Assembly: GCA_019155185.1 (NCBI GenBank)
Contig: CM032802.1
Span: 2,364,501-2,428,500, forward strand
Direction of reading: 5' to 3'
Source: Beaufortia kweichowensis
Taxonomy: Eukaryota > Chordata > Actinopteri > Cypriniformes > Gastromyzontidae
Length of the DNA: 64,000 bases
Below, piece after piece: positions 10,254 through 23,600 of the stretch; position 1 is the first letter of the stretch, and every line of letters starts with the position of its first letter. The notes under the pieces were generated by a model. The model saw nothing but the letters and a program-made list of their open reading frames with translations, searched no databases and had not been told where the DNA came from. The position numbers were made by a program, and so were the translations under genes.

Positions 10254-13200
10254 ATGGCTTCATTTAAAGCTACTAAAGTTCAGAGCTATCCAAAACTAGG
10301 AGAGAAAGTGACAGAGGATACGCTGTACTGGAAAAACTATAAGGTTTGTAATTGCAATATTTTTATGATGTTCAAATATTAAAGAAATTGATCAGTGTTG
10401 ATTAAAATATTGCTGAAATGTTACATTACAATTTTTTTATTGTTTCTCTATTCATATAAGATTATGAAAACTGCATAGTATATACATACATTTAAAAAAA
10501 ACTAGCTTTAAATAAGGTTTGTAACACTGTGATGCACTTTTGCCATTGTTTGTATGCAGAGATGTGCTGTTTAATCTCAGACATTGTCTTTCAGGCTGCA
10601 GTGCAAATTAAGGAGTTTGGTGCCGTTACAAAAATCGACTTCTCTCCTCTCTCACCTCACAATTATGCAGTCACAGCCTCAACCAGAGTGAGTAGTCTTA
10701 TCTCTCTATAACATACTTTTGGGCAAATCCATGCAAAACTTACCATTAAAAAAATAGGTTTTCCCCATACTGATAGCACAGATGTCAATATTTGGTAGTT
10801 TAAATGCTCATGTTAGCTCTCTTTAAGAGTTTTTAAAGCATGATTTTTCATGGTCAGGTAAAGTGGTGTTTTCAGAATTGTTACATCCATAACAGTCCAT
10901 ATTGCTCATGAACGCATGAAAATTAAAATAACTATTTTATGTTCTTTAAAGAATCATCTCTTTTTCATTGTTTTCTCTTTTTTTAATTTGTGTTTTTTTT
11001 AATTCATGCATAGACTGACTGGACTCTATCAACAGGGATTTAGTAAAATATAAACAGGTGGTTTAATTGGTATGTTGGTATATAAATAGGTAACAAGTAC
11101 ATTCTGTGATCATTTATATTTCAGGTTTTGACTGAAAATGTCTCATCCATAACATTGTAATTGCCCTTTTATATTCGCATTTATTAATTTGTCAGACACT
11201 TTTATCCCAAGTACATTTAAAGGTGTGTATTATAGATGTTGGTGTGTTCCATGGGAATCACCAGTTCAGACACAAGAACTGTTACGAATGTTGTATGCTG
11301 ATGTCATCATGTGTTATGTCAGATCCAGGTATATGGACCTCACACTCAAGAGCCCATACGGAGCTTCACACGGTTTCGGGATACAGCATATGGAGGAAGT
11401 TTCAGAGGTGACGGCAAGCTGTTAGTGGCTGGAAGTGAAGAGGGACTCATCCGACTGTTTGACATCAGCGGCCGAGTGGCTCTAAGGCAGTTCAAAGGAC
11501 ACTCCAAGTATGACCCAGCATGAAATAATTTAGTTAAAAAAAGGTTGTGAAAGTCTCTTGTTTAATACTTTTGGATAATTTGACCTTTCAAGAGACCAGA
11601 TGTATTTATGTCTGGTTTATGAGGGAATTTTGTAGCCATTGTGAAAAGAGTAACCATGTGGTTATGTGTTTGCTTATGAGATTTTCAAAGATGTTGACAA
11701 TTCCTGAACCAAATGTTTCTTTTCAACCCATTTTAACCAACTAAACAATTAAAACCAGCTGCTGGATAAAGTGAAGTACACTTGCGTAACATGTCTCTCC
11801 CTCGTATTCAGGGCTGTACATGCGACTTCATTCCTGTCGGATGGGTTCCGTGTGTTGTCGGCTTCCGATGATCTGTCGTGCCGTCTGTGGGATGTTGCCA
11901 GTGCCACAGAGCTCTACTCATTTACAGAACACACAGACTATATCAGAACGGCTGTTCCCAGCAAACTCAACCCAGACCTGTTTGTAACAGGTAACATATA
12001 ACTCATCCTGCATCTTCATCACAAACATGGATCCCTTGCCGGTCCCTTGTTTACAGTAGTTGTCCTGATGGTCTCCATTGCAGGTTCATATGATCACACG
12101 GTGAAATTATTTGACGTGCGGTCAGGAGGGAGTGTGATGACCATGCAACACGGTTATCCTGTGGAGTGTGTGCTGCTGTACCCTTCAGAAGCCCTGCTGG
12201 TGTCCACAGGTCAACTCCGTTAACCTGTTATTTATCTGTTTGTCTTTTCACTGTTACATTAAATACTCTGCCATTGTGAGTTATCTGGATGTCTCTCATT
12301 GATTATAAAGGGGCCTTACAAACATTAAATGTATATAGAATTTATATTATTATAAACGTTTGTAATGTTACAGCAATAAGCTGCAAGCGGCTGTGTATAA
12401 AATCCCTGTTTTTAAAATATCAGCAACAGCGATAAAAATCTCCAATCACCAATAAATTATTCATTCTTCAGACGTGACTCATCCAACGAGAGTTGTACAA
12501 TATTTGGGTTATGCTAAAGATAACTGTCTGTTCCTACAGGAGGGCGATATGTAAAAATCTGGGACCTTCTGAAAGGAGGACAGCAACTTGTTTCTCTTAA
12601 GAATCATCACAAAACAGTTACGTGCGCATGTCTGAGCTCAACACACAACAGACTGCTCACAGGATCATTGGACAGGTAAGCTGGATGTGTCCTTGTGTGT
12701 GTGCCATGGTTGTTATCAGCATGTTTTATGACCTCATGATGAGAAAGATGTTGATGTGTTTTCTGCTTTGTGCTTTTTATATTGTAGGCATGTAAAAGTG
12801 TATAACTCTTCCTATAAAGTCGTGCATAGTTTTGACTCTGCAGCATCTATCCTCAGCCTGGCTGTCGCGGTACGTTTATTACAATACCACATCTATAGTA
12901 TTGTTTCACTTATAAACACCGTGTTATAAATTTTGTGTTTTCTCATTCTCATTTAGCCTGATGATGAAGTCATTGCTGTGGGGATGACCAATGGCGTGTT
13001 GAGCGTCAGACACAGGAAACACAAAGAAGAAAAAGTTGTTGATCGAAGGCGACGAGGCCCTACGTACCGGATGTTTGTCAAGGGGAAGAATTTTATGCCT
13101 AAACGGGTATTTTTTTTCTTTGCAATATTTTCTTTCTGATTTATCATACCACTTATGTTTTAAGATCACACAAAAGATGATGTGACCATTTACTCCGCAT

Positions 13201-14671
13201 TTATTATTTATTAGGATGATTTCCTCGTCAGCAAACCAGTGAGACAGCATCTGCTGAAATACGACAAACTGCTGAAAAGCTTTCAGGTGTCTAAAGCCCT
13301 GGATGAAGCGCTGCAGGTAAACACCCATGCTTTTGCCATCGATAGAGTTAGATTTGTTTGTCTTGATATAATGGTTCTGATGCACAAAACATTTTCATGT
13401 GTGTGGTCGTGCAGATTTGGAAACGCACCAGTAAACCAGAGGTGACCGTAGCGGTGATCATGGAGCTCAGTCGCAGAGGAACTCTAAAGAACGCCCTCGC
13501 CGGGCGAGATGAAGAGAGCTTAAACAAACTAATCACCTTCCTTCTCAAGTATGTGGGATTTTACAGACAGGATTTTAAAGCTGGTGCTGGTGTCATACTG
13601 TTTACTGTAGTTGATTTCTTAGTGTAAGATTATATAGTACATTATGTGTAAGCATGTAGCTGTTGTAGGTATTGTCCAAGAAAAAGAGATAAAGATCAAT
13701 TTTATATTTCATCAGATCATTTCATATTTTGTGACAACATGCCCCCTTTATATTAGATTAAATACAAGCAAATACAGAAATTAAAAATGTAACTTCAACT
13801 TAAGTGACCCTTAACTTCTAAGCATAGGAAGTTTGCAAAATAGTTTTTGTCTGGTTGTCCAACAAAGTTAAAAAAACAGTAAAGTTTCACTTCTGTGAAT
13901 ACTGTGTGGATCATTGGGTTTTCTTCAGCACTTGGTATAAACATGTATCATACAATCCTTGTTACAAAACTGGATTTCTAGGAATGGTTAAAACACCAGG
14001 AAGTTTACAAGAGTGACTCTCAGATTGTGCTGTTCATGACATTGATAAATAAAAAAAGGTTTTGTAAACATTTGACACTGAATGCTTAATTTAATAGGTC
14101 ATTTGTGGCATTCTGCAGAAAATGATTTTTTATAATGACATCTAAACCCTTTTTCACTTTCTCTGATTTGTTTCTCTGATCACTCTTTGGTCACTTTTGA
14201 CCGACTTATTATTGTTTATTATCCATTACTCAGATGTGACAAAGGGATTTGGAGTAAAGGTTAAATGTTGTATTTGTGTATCTTCAGGCACATCACTGAC
14301 CCACGCTTTTCTCGTCAGCTGCTTGAAGTCGGGGATATGCTTCTTGGTGAGTTTCGTATTTCCACATGTAAATTCCAGTCTTGGTTGTGAAATAAAGATG
14401 CACTTTCATGCCCTCACCAGAGCTTTGCTTACTGTGTTGTGTTTGTGTGTGTGTAGATCTGTATCAGCCGGTTATTCAGCAGTCACCTGTAGTCGAGCGA
14501 TTGCTGCAGCGTCTCATGGAGCTGTTGGGTCGAGAGGCAGAACTTCAGCAGGAACTGCTGCAGGTGTTGGGAATCCTAGACACGCTTTTTGCATCCCTGA
14601 CCCCCAAAACAGAAGTTCAAACCCTTGCTTCTCCACCAATAGCCCAAGGATCACAGATACAAGCTATCTGA
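10254..14671 (+). CDS. utp15: U3 small nucleolar RNA-associated protein 15 (UTP15)
   Basis: Twelve coding exons join in phase: 10254-10343, 10595-10687, 11323-11507, 11812-11990, 12084-12209, 12540-12675, 12788-12869, 12957-13106, 13215-13316, 13415-13548, 14288-14346 and 14457-14671. They give 516 residues, against 518 in human. The ATG starts MASFKATKVQSYPKLGEK, followed by VQIKEFGAV. Residues ~35-320 form a WD40 propeller (LWDVASATE, GSYDHTVKLFDVR, VKIWDLLKGGQ). The rest is the helical UTP15 C-terminal domain (RRRRGPTYRMFVKGKN, NALAGRDEE, QSPVV). UTP15 belongs to the t-UTP/UTPA part of the small-subunit processome in the nucleolus and is needed for pre-18S rRNA transcription and processing (family knowledge). 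A 446-bp transposon copy sits in intron 2. AATAAA motifs near 15110 could end the 3' UTR. Confidence 0.95.
10721..11166 (+). mobile_element. non-autonomous DNA element with GGGCAA/TTGCCC ends
   Basis: This 446-bp unit in utp15 intron 2 starts GGGCAAATCC and ends ATTGCCC. A second nearly complete copy lies in opposite orientation at about 36179-36690 and ends GGATTTGCCC when read in this orientation. Fragments occur at 1-150, 24885-25052 and 39023-39275. It has no coding capacity. The short complementary ends and dispersed copies are typical of a MITE-like element. I did not find a clear target-site duplication. Confidence 0.7.
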
Positions 14672-15940
14672 AACTCCTTACAAAACTTGAACCGAAACGT
14701 GCAGTCAAAAAGAAAATGGAAACGAAAGGAAACAAACACGCAACACGTGTGGGAGAGCTGTTGCTTAATCATCGAAAATGTTTTTGTGAAAACTCACTGT
14801 GTCAGTGCTTCTTCAATTCTCTGCTGAAGTTTGCAGAATTTGAAACTTTTGTATATTCCTACTATAAATACTTTTAATCTGAGTTTTGTTTTGGTCTTTG
14901 TTTCTGTAACAGTTAAACACTTTCTGTCCTGAAAAGTCAAGTGTGTCATTAGTGCGCTACTAGCTGGACCAAATGTGAAATACATTAGATACATTAGTGA
15001 CCCAAAAGTTTCCTATTGGCTGAATCTGGAGTTGACATGTCAGACAACATAAGTTGCTTTAACTTGCTTAGATTAAAGCTTATTATTGTTTGTTTACAAA
15101 AACAGAGTCAATAAAATTATGCAGCCATAAAATAAACTAATTAATTACTTCTAGATATTAAGTTAATAAATATTTTAACCAGAAGCAAATAAATCAACTT
15201 TATAAATAGGTAACATGTAAGGATGGTACTGATATTACAAAATATTAAAGTCTTTGTCGAGGCACTGCTGATCAGTTTGAGTATGATGAAAAAGGCAGTT
15301 TGTTGTGCCTTGAATGATAAAACAACAGACATGGTGTTCATAATGTTTTTAGCACACTTTCCAGGTATATCTGTGTGACAAGTACACCCACTGACTACAT
15401 ATATCTGCTTAAATAGTTAAGACCACTTGTTTAAAATAAGTGAAAAATAGTATAACATCACTTTTTCATGGGTTCAAACAGTTACCCCCAAAAAAGATTT
15501 AATCACCTTCATGCCACAATCGCATTCGTTTCAAATCTGTATGACTCACTTTCTTTAGCACACAAAAGAGATATTTTAAAGAACTTTGGTATCCAAACAA
15601 CATTGGCCCCTATTAACTTATTTTGTATGAACACAAAACCACAGAGATAAAATGTTGTGTTACATAGAAAAAACATACAGTTTTTGAATAATGAGAGGGT
15701 GCATAAAACTTTTATTAGTTAATTATAGTTGTATTTAAATGCATACTGTATTATTTGCCTCCTTTTATGTTTTTATGTAAGCAAAACTATGTTTTTTAAT
15801 TCTTATCATTTGAAAAAAAATAAAACAATGTTTTTTAAATTCGTTTTTTTATATGCACTTGGCAAGAGGTCTAAATAAAAACATGACATTTGTAAAAAAT
15901 TATTTATAAATTGTATGTAACAGTACAGTACGAGCCTTGC
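14672..15940. other. utp15 3' region and spacer to calumenin
   Basis: Contains the utp15 3' UTR, with AATAAA candidates near 15110 and 15125, and then AT-rich sequence. The stretch 15478-15650 is a diverged copy of the AGTTCACCC-type element seen at 20232-20492: cACAAAAGAgATATTTTaAA, gGTAtCCAAACAACATTGGCCCC and related blocks. No further gene was seen. Confidence 0.55.
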
Positions 15941-16148
15941 GGACGTGGCAGTTCTTAACCAATGACATAATCACGTTTGGACTGAAATAAACCAATCGCG
16001 CAGCGTCACAGGTTACGTCGGCGGGGGCGGGTCTGAGCGTTATCTCCCCTCTGATTGGTCAGTTGAGGTGGAGGAACCGCCTCTAGCTGCAGTTTAACAT
16101 CCGGAGTTTCTGAGACGAACCGGGCGGCGTGAAACGATAGAAAAGTCG
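15940..16148 (+). promoter_or_regulatory. calumenin promoter and non-coding exon 1
   Basis: A GC-rich island contains two forward CCAAT boxes (15959-15963, 15992-15996), an inverted one (ATTGG 16054-16058) and a GGGGGCGGG GC box near 16022-16030. An ACGTGG core (15943-15948) resembles an unfolded-protein-response element, fitting for an ER chaperone gene but unproven. The non-coding exon ends at a donor AAAAGTCG|GTAGGT (16148). The next exon begins at 16860. Confidence 0.6.
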
Positions 16149-16880
16149 GTAGGTGAAGTTGCAATAAAATATTCACCTGTTTACAGTCAACTTATCTGTT
16201 TTTTGCTTTATTTGTGCACTTCTGTTATCCGAGAGGCGCATTACACTTTTAGTTAAGTTTGATGTTTGCATGCCTGGGTGTTAAGGACTGTATTTGAATG
16301 TAATGTTTTCACTTAATAATTATTAAAAAATATAATTTATTTAGTAGCATTTAATAGTAACGTGCATTACACCAACAAAAAATATTGATGCATCATAACT
16401 GTTATATATATGTTAATACCATACTAGTCTTTAAAATACTTTGGTTGTATTATAGTAAAAGTGTATTAAACTTGTTTTTGACTATTTAGTTTTACCACAA
16501 ATAACATGAGTAAACTGTGTCTACTGTAAAACCAGGATTAATTTGTGATGCCATGGTTTACCTATGGTTAACCTGGTTAATTTTTGTTACACTGCCATGT
16601 ATTTTCATGTCATGGTTATTGCACAACTGTATAACAAACATTGTTATATTATGTTATCTTGAGTGATTTTGCTTATTATAATATGTGAATGTTTCCATTT
16701 TATTAAACACTTCATATCTGTCATATTCAAAGCATAGTATAAAAACACAAATACGCACGTACAACATTAATAATTTTCCCCTTAGGATCAGCGTGTATGT
16801 CATCCACCAAAGTGCATGATGGCAAGTAACAATACTTGTGTGTATTTTTTTGTTTCCAGCGTATTTACTTCTGTGAGAAG

Positions 16881-18857
16881 ATGGACCTGTGGCCGTTGTT
16901 GTTGTGCGTCACCTACTGCATTCTCCAGTCCTCCTGCAAACCCATGGAGAAAAAGGATCGCGTCCATCATGACACCCCGCTCAGCGATAGGGCACATGAG
17001 GATGAAGAGAACTTTGATTACGACCATGAGGCTTTTCTTGGACAAGAAGAAGCAAAGACGTTTGACCAGCTCACTCCAGAGGAAAGCAAAGAGAGACTGG
17101 GGTAAAAATGCACATGCATCTCACTGTAGCGAGAATTTAGAAAAAATAAATAAGCACAAGATTTGTGGGTAATATGTACATTTGTTGAGCAGTAAAGCTT
17201 ATATATTTGAAGACTGTGCCTAGTGTGATATAAAGTTATTATTATGTTTGTGAATAACAGAAAGGTGATGATGATAATATGAAATATGATTTGATGATTT
17301 GAAGTCTTTCTTTTGTGAGTTTAGCTCAGCAAACCCTTTGCTTTAAGATGTCTTCTAATGTTTTTAAATTGTCTGGCAAAGGAAAGTTAATAGTTTGCTT
17401 GTTGATGGGTCAAAGAACTTCATACCCACTTGCTTTATTTATTTATACCAATCAAACTAAATAAGATTAAAGAGATATGAAGATTCTGTCTCTTTCTGTC
17501 TACAGTAAGATTGTAGAAAAGATTGATGCTGATCACGATGGTTACGTGACTGTTGATGAGATGAAACAGTGGATTAAACATGCTCAGAAGCGCTGGATGT
17601 ATGATGACGTGGACCGGCAGTGGCAAGCTCACGATCTCAACTCAGACTCTTACGTTTCTTGGGAGGAATACAAAAACGCCACCTACGGTTACATCCTCGG
17701 TATGTTTGTGATCCTTGCTTAATCATTTTTATTTTGTGTATACTGTATGTAGGAAGACAGAGGCGAATGTATTATATATGATATACGCTGATGTGTATTT
17801 ATCCGTTTCCAGATGAAGCCGATCCTGAAGATGGTTTTAACTACAGGCAGATGATGACTAGAGACGAGCGACGATTCAAGATGGCAGACAATGACGGTGA
17901 CGTGAGAGCCAATAAGGAAGAGTTTACAGCCTTTTTACACCCGGAAGAGTTTGACTACATGAAGGACATTGTAGTTCTGGTACTAATGGATTGTCATACT
18001 TCAATACACAATGGGTCATACTTTGTTAACGTTACGGGATGTGCCACAATCAGTAATACTCCCTTTAATGTGTTTTTGCCATACAGGAGACAATGGAAGA
18101 CATTGATAAGAATGGTGATGGCTTCATCGACTTAAATGAATACATTGGTAAGTTATATATAAAAACAGCAGGTGTGCTTTTGTTATTAGTTTTGTTTGCT
18201 TTCAGGTTTTTGAATTGTCTGCGCATGTGTATTTCAGGTGATATGTACACTCAGGATGGAGACTCGACAGAACCAGAATGGGTAAAAACAGAAAGAGAAC
18301 AGTTCACAGATTTCAGGGATAAAAACAAAGATGGACGCATGGATAAAGAAGAGACTCGTGACTGGATCCTGCCCTCCGACTACGACCATTCAGAGGCAGA
18401 AGCCAAACACCTGGTGTATGAATCTGATGCCGACAAGGTAAAATCACATTCATCCTCTGCCATCTTGACATTAAAGAGGTTGTTTCTGAAGTTTAAATCA
18501 AATACATTTATATATAATATATTTTGTATATTTTCATTGGCCCTTTAACACTTTTTAGTGAACTTTCAGTTTAATGAAAGGCTGGATTTCATATATTAAT
18601 TAATCAGATTTTATTTATGGGCTGATGAATGTAAAAAGTTTTAATAAAAGTGAACCTTAAATAAGTTTACCAGGTAAATATTCTATGCATGTGTAATTGT
18701 GTTGATTTATAGTGTTGACGGCTGCCCATATAACAGTTTTTTTTAATGACAGGACGGACGCCTCACAAAGCAGGAAATTGTGGACAAATACGACTTGTTT
18801 GTCGGGAGCCAAGCAACAGATTTTGGTGAGGCTCTAGTCCGGCACGATGAGTTTTAA
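16881..18857 (+). CDS. calu: calumenin, ER EF-hand calcium-binding protein
   Basis: Six coding exons join in phase: 16881-17101, 17506-17699, 17813-17979, 18087-18147, 18238-18437 and 18753-18857. They give 315 residues, the same length as human calumenin. A signal peptide (MDLWPLLLCVTYCILQSSC) is followed by the conserved KKDRVHHDTPLS and FDQLTPEESKERLG. Six EF-hand loops follow, for example DADHDGYVTVDE, DKNGDGFIDLNE and DADKDGRLTKQE; the third is degenerate, as in the family. KNATYGY keeps the N-glycosylation site. The C-terminus HDEF is the calumenin-type ER retention signal, which separates it from reticulocalbins with HDEL. Calumenin is a low-affinity calcium binder of the secretory pathway. 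Fish usually have two copies; I cannot assign a or b. Confidence 0.93.
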
Positions 18858-19790
18858 TTTTAGAAACTTCACACTTGAAGAATGCAAAACGGACAGTAAT
18901 TTATTTTATGATTTCAAGCGTCCCGCTCCTGTTGTGAATCAAGTTATTACTGTGTTTACAAACATTTCTGTGTTTTATACAGCGAATCGATCAAATGCAG
19001 ATTTGTTGCCTCTTTTGGTGAACATCTTTTGCAGGTTATCGCTTATAGCCGATGGATTACGATGCGTTTTCAAATGCACTGATATGATGTGGTATTCAGG
19101 TCGTGATTTGTCAAATGCACACGGCAGGTAGAAAATGCAACACAAGTGTGCTGATGTAACGCAACACTACAGCATGTGTGTAACCTGACACAACAATTAT
19201 ACCAGTTTGCACATAATAGGAAAACTTTGTATAAAGAAACAATAACTTTATATCAAGTTCTTTTCCAAATAGTTTCAGATGTTTTGCAACCACTGTAGAT
19301 GTTGTATATCCACATCAGAGGATGCATTGAGAATATACTTTTATTCTGTACCCAGAAACTGTAAATGCAAGGACAGATAAATCTGATCCAAGATCAGTAC
19401 ACAGTTAGTTCATCCACCCTGATCTACACATGAATACGTCCCCTGCATAAAGAGCAATTATACATAGCTCTAAATACTGCTACGACTTTATATTAACCCT
19501 TTAGTAAAAGTTTTAGTAGTAATTTATGTACTGAATCAAAAAACAAACCCTTCTTTCCTCAAGTGCCTTGCCCTTAATCGCAAAACTGGTTAACAAATGT
19601 GTTTTTGTTTTCTCTGTTGTTGTTTGTACATGACTGAACAGACATTCCTCCTTTTAGTTTATAGTCTGTGTGTTTATCTATGTCTATAAATGAATGTCAG
19701 CTGTATTCATTGTGCTGTGGTCAGGCATTGTAAATAACTGCCTTGTAAGTGAGAATTTGTTTCTCAATAAAATACATTAAAATCATCTCT
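18858..19790 (+). other. calumenin 3' UTR
   Basis: About 0.9 kb of non-coding sequence runs from the stop to a strong AATAAA at 19766-19771. The length suits the long 3' UTR typical of calumenin. Short open frames here (18847-19131) are chance. Confidence 0.6.
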
Positions 19791-20231
19791 TTTTATTTGA
19801 TTTTCCTTTATTGGTAAATTTACATGGATTGTAATCTAATATAATCTAATGTTAATGTTTTGGGTCCTCTAGGGGGAGATCTTTGTTATTTTAGCAGGGA
19901 AATAGACTAGATCTAATGTGTCCCCAAAATGCTTTTGAAATCAGAAATAATTTTGTTGTTGGCATCACCATTAGTTGTTGTAATAAATGAGTCCCAAGTT
20001 ACTGTAATGGTATCGACACAAATGCTATTGTTTGCCATCAGTAGATGCTTTGTTGAATTTACATTTACCTTTGGTCTTTACTTTTTTGAAATGTTGTAAA
20101 GATAATCTAAGTGGTGCTTTTTCAATTCCAGATGCCTAAAGAGTTGCAGTACAGTTGCTAAAGTCTTCGGAGCGACTTTAAGTGTGTTGCTATGCTGTTG
20201 CTAGGGTGTATTGAGTGATTGCATACTGGCC

Positions 20232-20492
20232 TAAGGGATAGTTCACCCAAAATTGAAAATTCTGTCATCATTTATTCACTTCATTTATTCAGTCATACAA
20301 ACCTGCATGCCTTTTTCTGTGGAACCCCAAAAAAAAGTTTTTGGGAAGTGTTTTTGTGTGTATACAACGGAGGTCAGCGTTGTTTGGTTACTAATGTTGT
20401 TTAAAATATCTTCTTTTGTGTGAAAAAAAATCACAGAATTTTGAAATGACATGACATAATTTTCATAATTTTTGGGTGAACTATCCCTTTAA
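20232..20492 (+). mobile_element. MITE with TAAGGGATAGTTCACCC terminal repeats
   Basis: Begins TAAGGGATAGTTCACCCA and ends TGGGTGAACTATCCCTTTAA, near-perfect terminal inverted repeats 261 bp apart. The interior has TCTGTCATCATTTATTCACT, common to this abundant cyprinid element family. It lies just downstream of the cdhr5-like stop (20673) and so may be inside or next to its 3' UTR. Other copies: 48448-48697, 53310-53520 (internal part) and 38378-38460 (fragment). Confidence 0.85.
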
Positions 20493-20672
20493 TGTCATTT
20501 TACTTAGTAGCATGAGCTGTTACTATATTAATTTATTTGCTTAAACAATCACTATCCAAAACTAGCTTTTCATTTTCCTGCAAATGACAAATCTCTTTAT
20601 GTATTTTAAGAAGTCATGATTGGTACCCGAGGTTCAATATCTCGATTGCAAAGGATTCACAATCATTTGTCT

Positions 20673-23600
20673 TTAATCGCTGATCTTTCTATCTTTGGTC
20701 TTTCTTTGGTCTATCGCTGGTCTTTCTATCTGTGTATCTGTACTGTATATGTCATGATCTCTGTTGACCTGCGTGTCAAGTTTGGTTTCTATGAAATAGT
20801 TCAGCTCTTGCCTACTTGCATCTTGATTAGAAAGAGATTCCTGGATCTCTTCTGGACTGATGTTATCTAAGTTAGTTTTCATGTCTTCATTAAAATAATA
20901 CATGTTTGAGATTGTCGTGTCTGCTGTCAGATTTTGCTTTGACCCATTATGTCGGTTCAAATCAAGATTGATTGTGCTGAGCTGATGTACATGTGTCATG
21001 GCATCTTGTGCAACAATGTTTTGGTTTGGTGTATCTGTATCTTGGACTGTTATCTGAATTTGTTCATCCTGAACTCCGGCTGCTTCTTTTTTTTCTATAA
21101 AAGTCTCAGTTACTGAATATGGAGGATCTATATAAAGATCAACGCATTTGCTGATGCCATCTGACTTTTCTTCACAAGTTAAAGCTGTTGGGTTGGAGTT
21201 ATCTGGTTCTTCTTTGGAAAATGAAGATTCTGCTTGTGTGGCATCTTCTAATGCAACGATTTTTGTCACCGTATTATCATCATTTTGTCGATCGTGATGT
21301 GAAGCTCCTGCTTTTTCCTCTTCAGAAATATGTGTGATATGTTGGTTTGTTATTTCCTCTGGGTTTGTATGGACTTGTATTGCGTGAACATTATCATCTT
21401 CTACCTCTGTCGGGTCAGTTGTTGTTGTTATTATGGCTCTTTTTAGTTTTGCATCGAGCATCTCTGACTCCAGATTGTCGGAATTTGTCATTCTTTCTGA
21501 CTCTGTATTAAATCCTGTTACACTTTCATCTTCTGCTATACTTGAATCAGGATTTAAACATTCATGTTTGACTTCCTCATAATCAGTATTGATCTCTTTC
21601 TCTGCTTCAGCTTCTGTATTTTCATTCACTTTGTCCATCTCCCCTGTATCACATACCACAACACAATCCCCAAAAGACACAGTTTTACTACTGGATCTGT
21701 CTGCTGGTCGTCCATTGGGTCGTAGCGCAGGACCTTCTGAATCCCTTAAACACATGTTAAAGGTAATGGATGGTAAGTCCACAGTGGATGCCGGTGGTTC
21801 ATCTGTTTTGGTGTAGATGCCCTGTTTGCCATAAAAAGGTGAAGTAGAGCTGTCGTACCCGCTGAAAGCCTCTTCGTGAAAGAACGAATCCTCCACCAGG
21901 GGCATCGCTTTCCTGTGATTCACCTGTTGGAGTAACACTATGGTGAGTTTAAGACTTCTTTTTGTTTTGATGTTCTTTACAAAAATCTTGAACATTTTTT
22001 TGTATATCAAACTCTTCTGTATCTCTCAGGGATAGTATTAGGACTGTATTTCTTTGACTGAGTAAATCAAAGGGTCATGTTTTTTCTGAAAGGACAAATA
22101 CACTTGGTTTGCTAAATGAAGCATAAACAAAGTATTTGTGGGATATTGCATAAGGAATGTCGGCTAACAAACACAACAGTTAACTGTTTAAGGGCAACAA
22201 TATAAGCAGTCAGTTTTTACTCTAATATTTACCACACAATCACTCAAATAAACAATACAGATCTGATTTACTACCAAACCGCATATCATCTCTGCTTTCA
22301 TTTCATCTCAAACCACATATTCATTCTCAGTTTTTTGTTTTGTTTTTCAACACGATTATCTAAACACCTTAAAATAAGATAAATTTACTTGCATTTAACA
22401 AGACTTTGGCTGGGTTTAACAGACACGGATTAAGACTATAGTCCCAGACTGAAATACATATTTGAGCTGTCTTACAACAACCTGCTTTCATAGAAATATC
22501 ACAAAATTTTATGGGTTTTATTGCTCAAAAGAAAAAAGAGCAGTTTCAGAAAAATAATATTACTTTCCTTACTCCATTGGCAAACATCTTTTTCTTGTTT
22601 TAATCATAAACTTCACAAAATTCTCTCATGTTTCTCTGAAATCAAGATCTAAATGCTTGTGTAATTTTGCTTTTTGATCCCATTTTATTTAGAAAACTGA
22701 GAAAGAATATGATTTATGCAGTGAGAGATGTTACTTGTATAAAAAAACACTGTTGGAGATGACATGTGTTAAGAAATCATACTATTAATGCGTTTTTGTA
22801 AAATAATAATTCTGTGTTTCTCAAATACATAAAGGAAGGATGTGTCAACTCACCAGCTGAAACCATTTTAGACTCTAGATACAGAATGTTTGCAAATGTA
22901 AAGAAATTCATTAAACATGTTCATTAACCAAAGACTGAAGATGAACTATTTCAAAGTGTATAGTGCTGTTTCCATTATATTTGGTACAATTTCTTTAAAA
23001 TTTTATTTCAGTCATATAGTTAATATGTATAATATTGTGCAGTTTGTGCATCCAGCAGCATTTTACATATTTACTCATAACTCAAAATTGTGCAATTTTA
23101 TTAATGTATTATTTTTTCTCACCACATTAGGATGTTTGTTGTCTGCCACACTGGCACGTTTGGCAATATCTTGTCTCTTCCTTCTTATCCTTATGCACCG
23201 CACCAGCATAAATAAGGTAATGCCCAGTAAGATTAGACACACCCCTGCCACACCCTCTGCCCTGCCCACTGTCTCAGTGTCATCAGAAGGCCCCGCCCCT
23301 AAAGGACTGTGAGGAACTTAAAAGAATAATGAACAGTTAGTATTATGTGGATCTCATTTTATATAGCCTGATTGCATTATGATATGAAGATGAAGTATAA
23401 AAAACTAGAGTTTAGAAACTAGAGATCAAATATATTATGTGTTAAACATGCCAAAAGAGCTTGTAAACCTGTTCATATTTGTATATTTTTACTCCAGACG
23501 TTTTACTGGTACCTGTCTGGCCTTTCTGAAGAACTTCCACCTCTAATGAAGCATAAACAGTGTCACCTGACTCCAGATCAGTAGCTACAACCTGCAACAC

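Noticed and set aside
14197..14877. A 226-codon open frame over the last utp15 exons
   Set aside because: It is a shadow frame; the conserved UTP15 C-terminal residues are in the frame ending at 14671.
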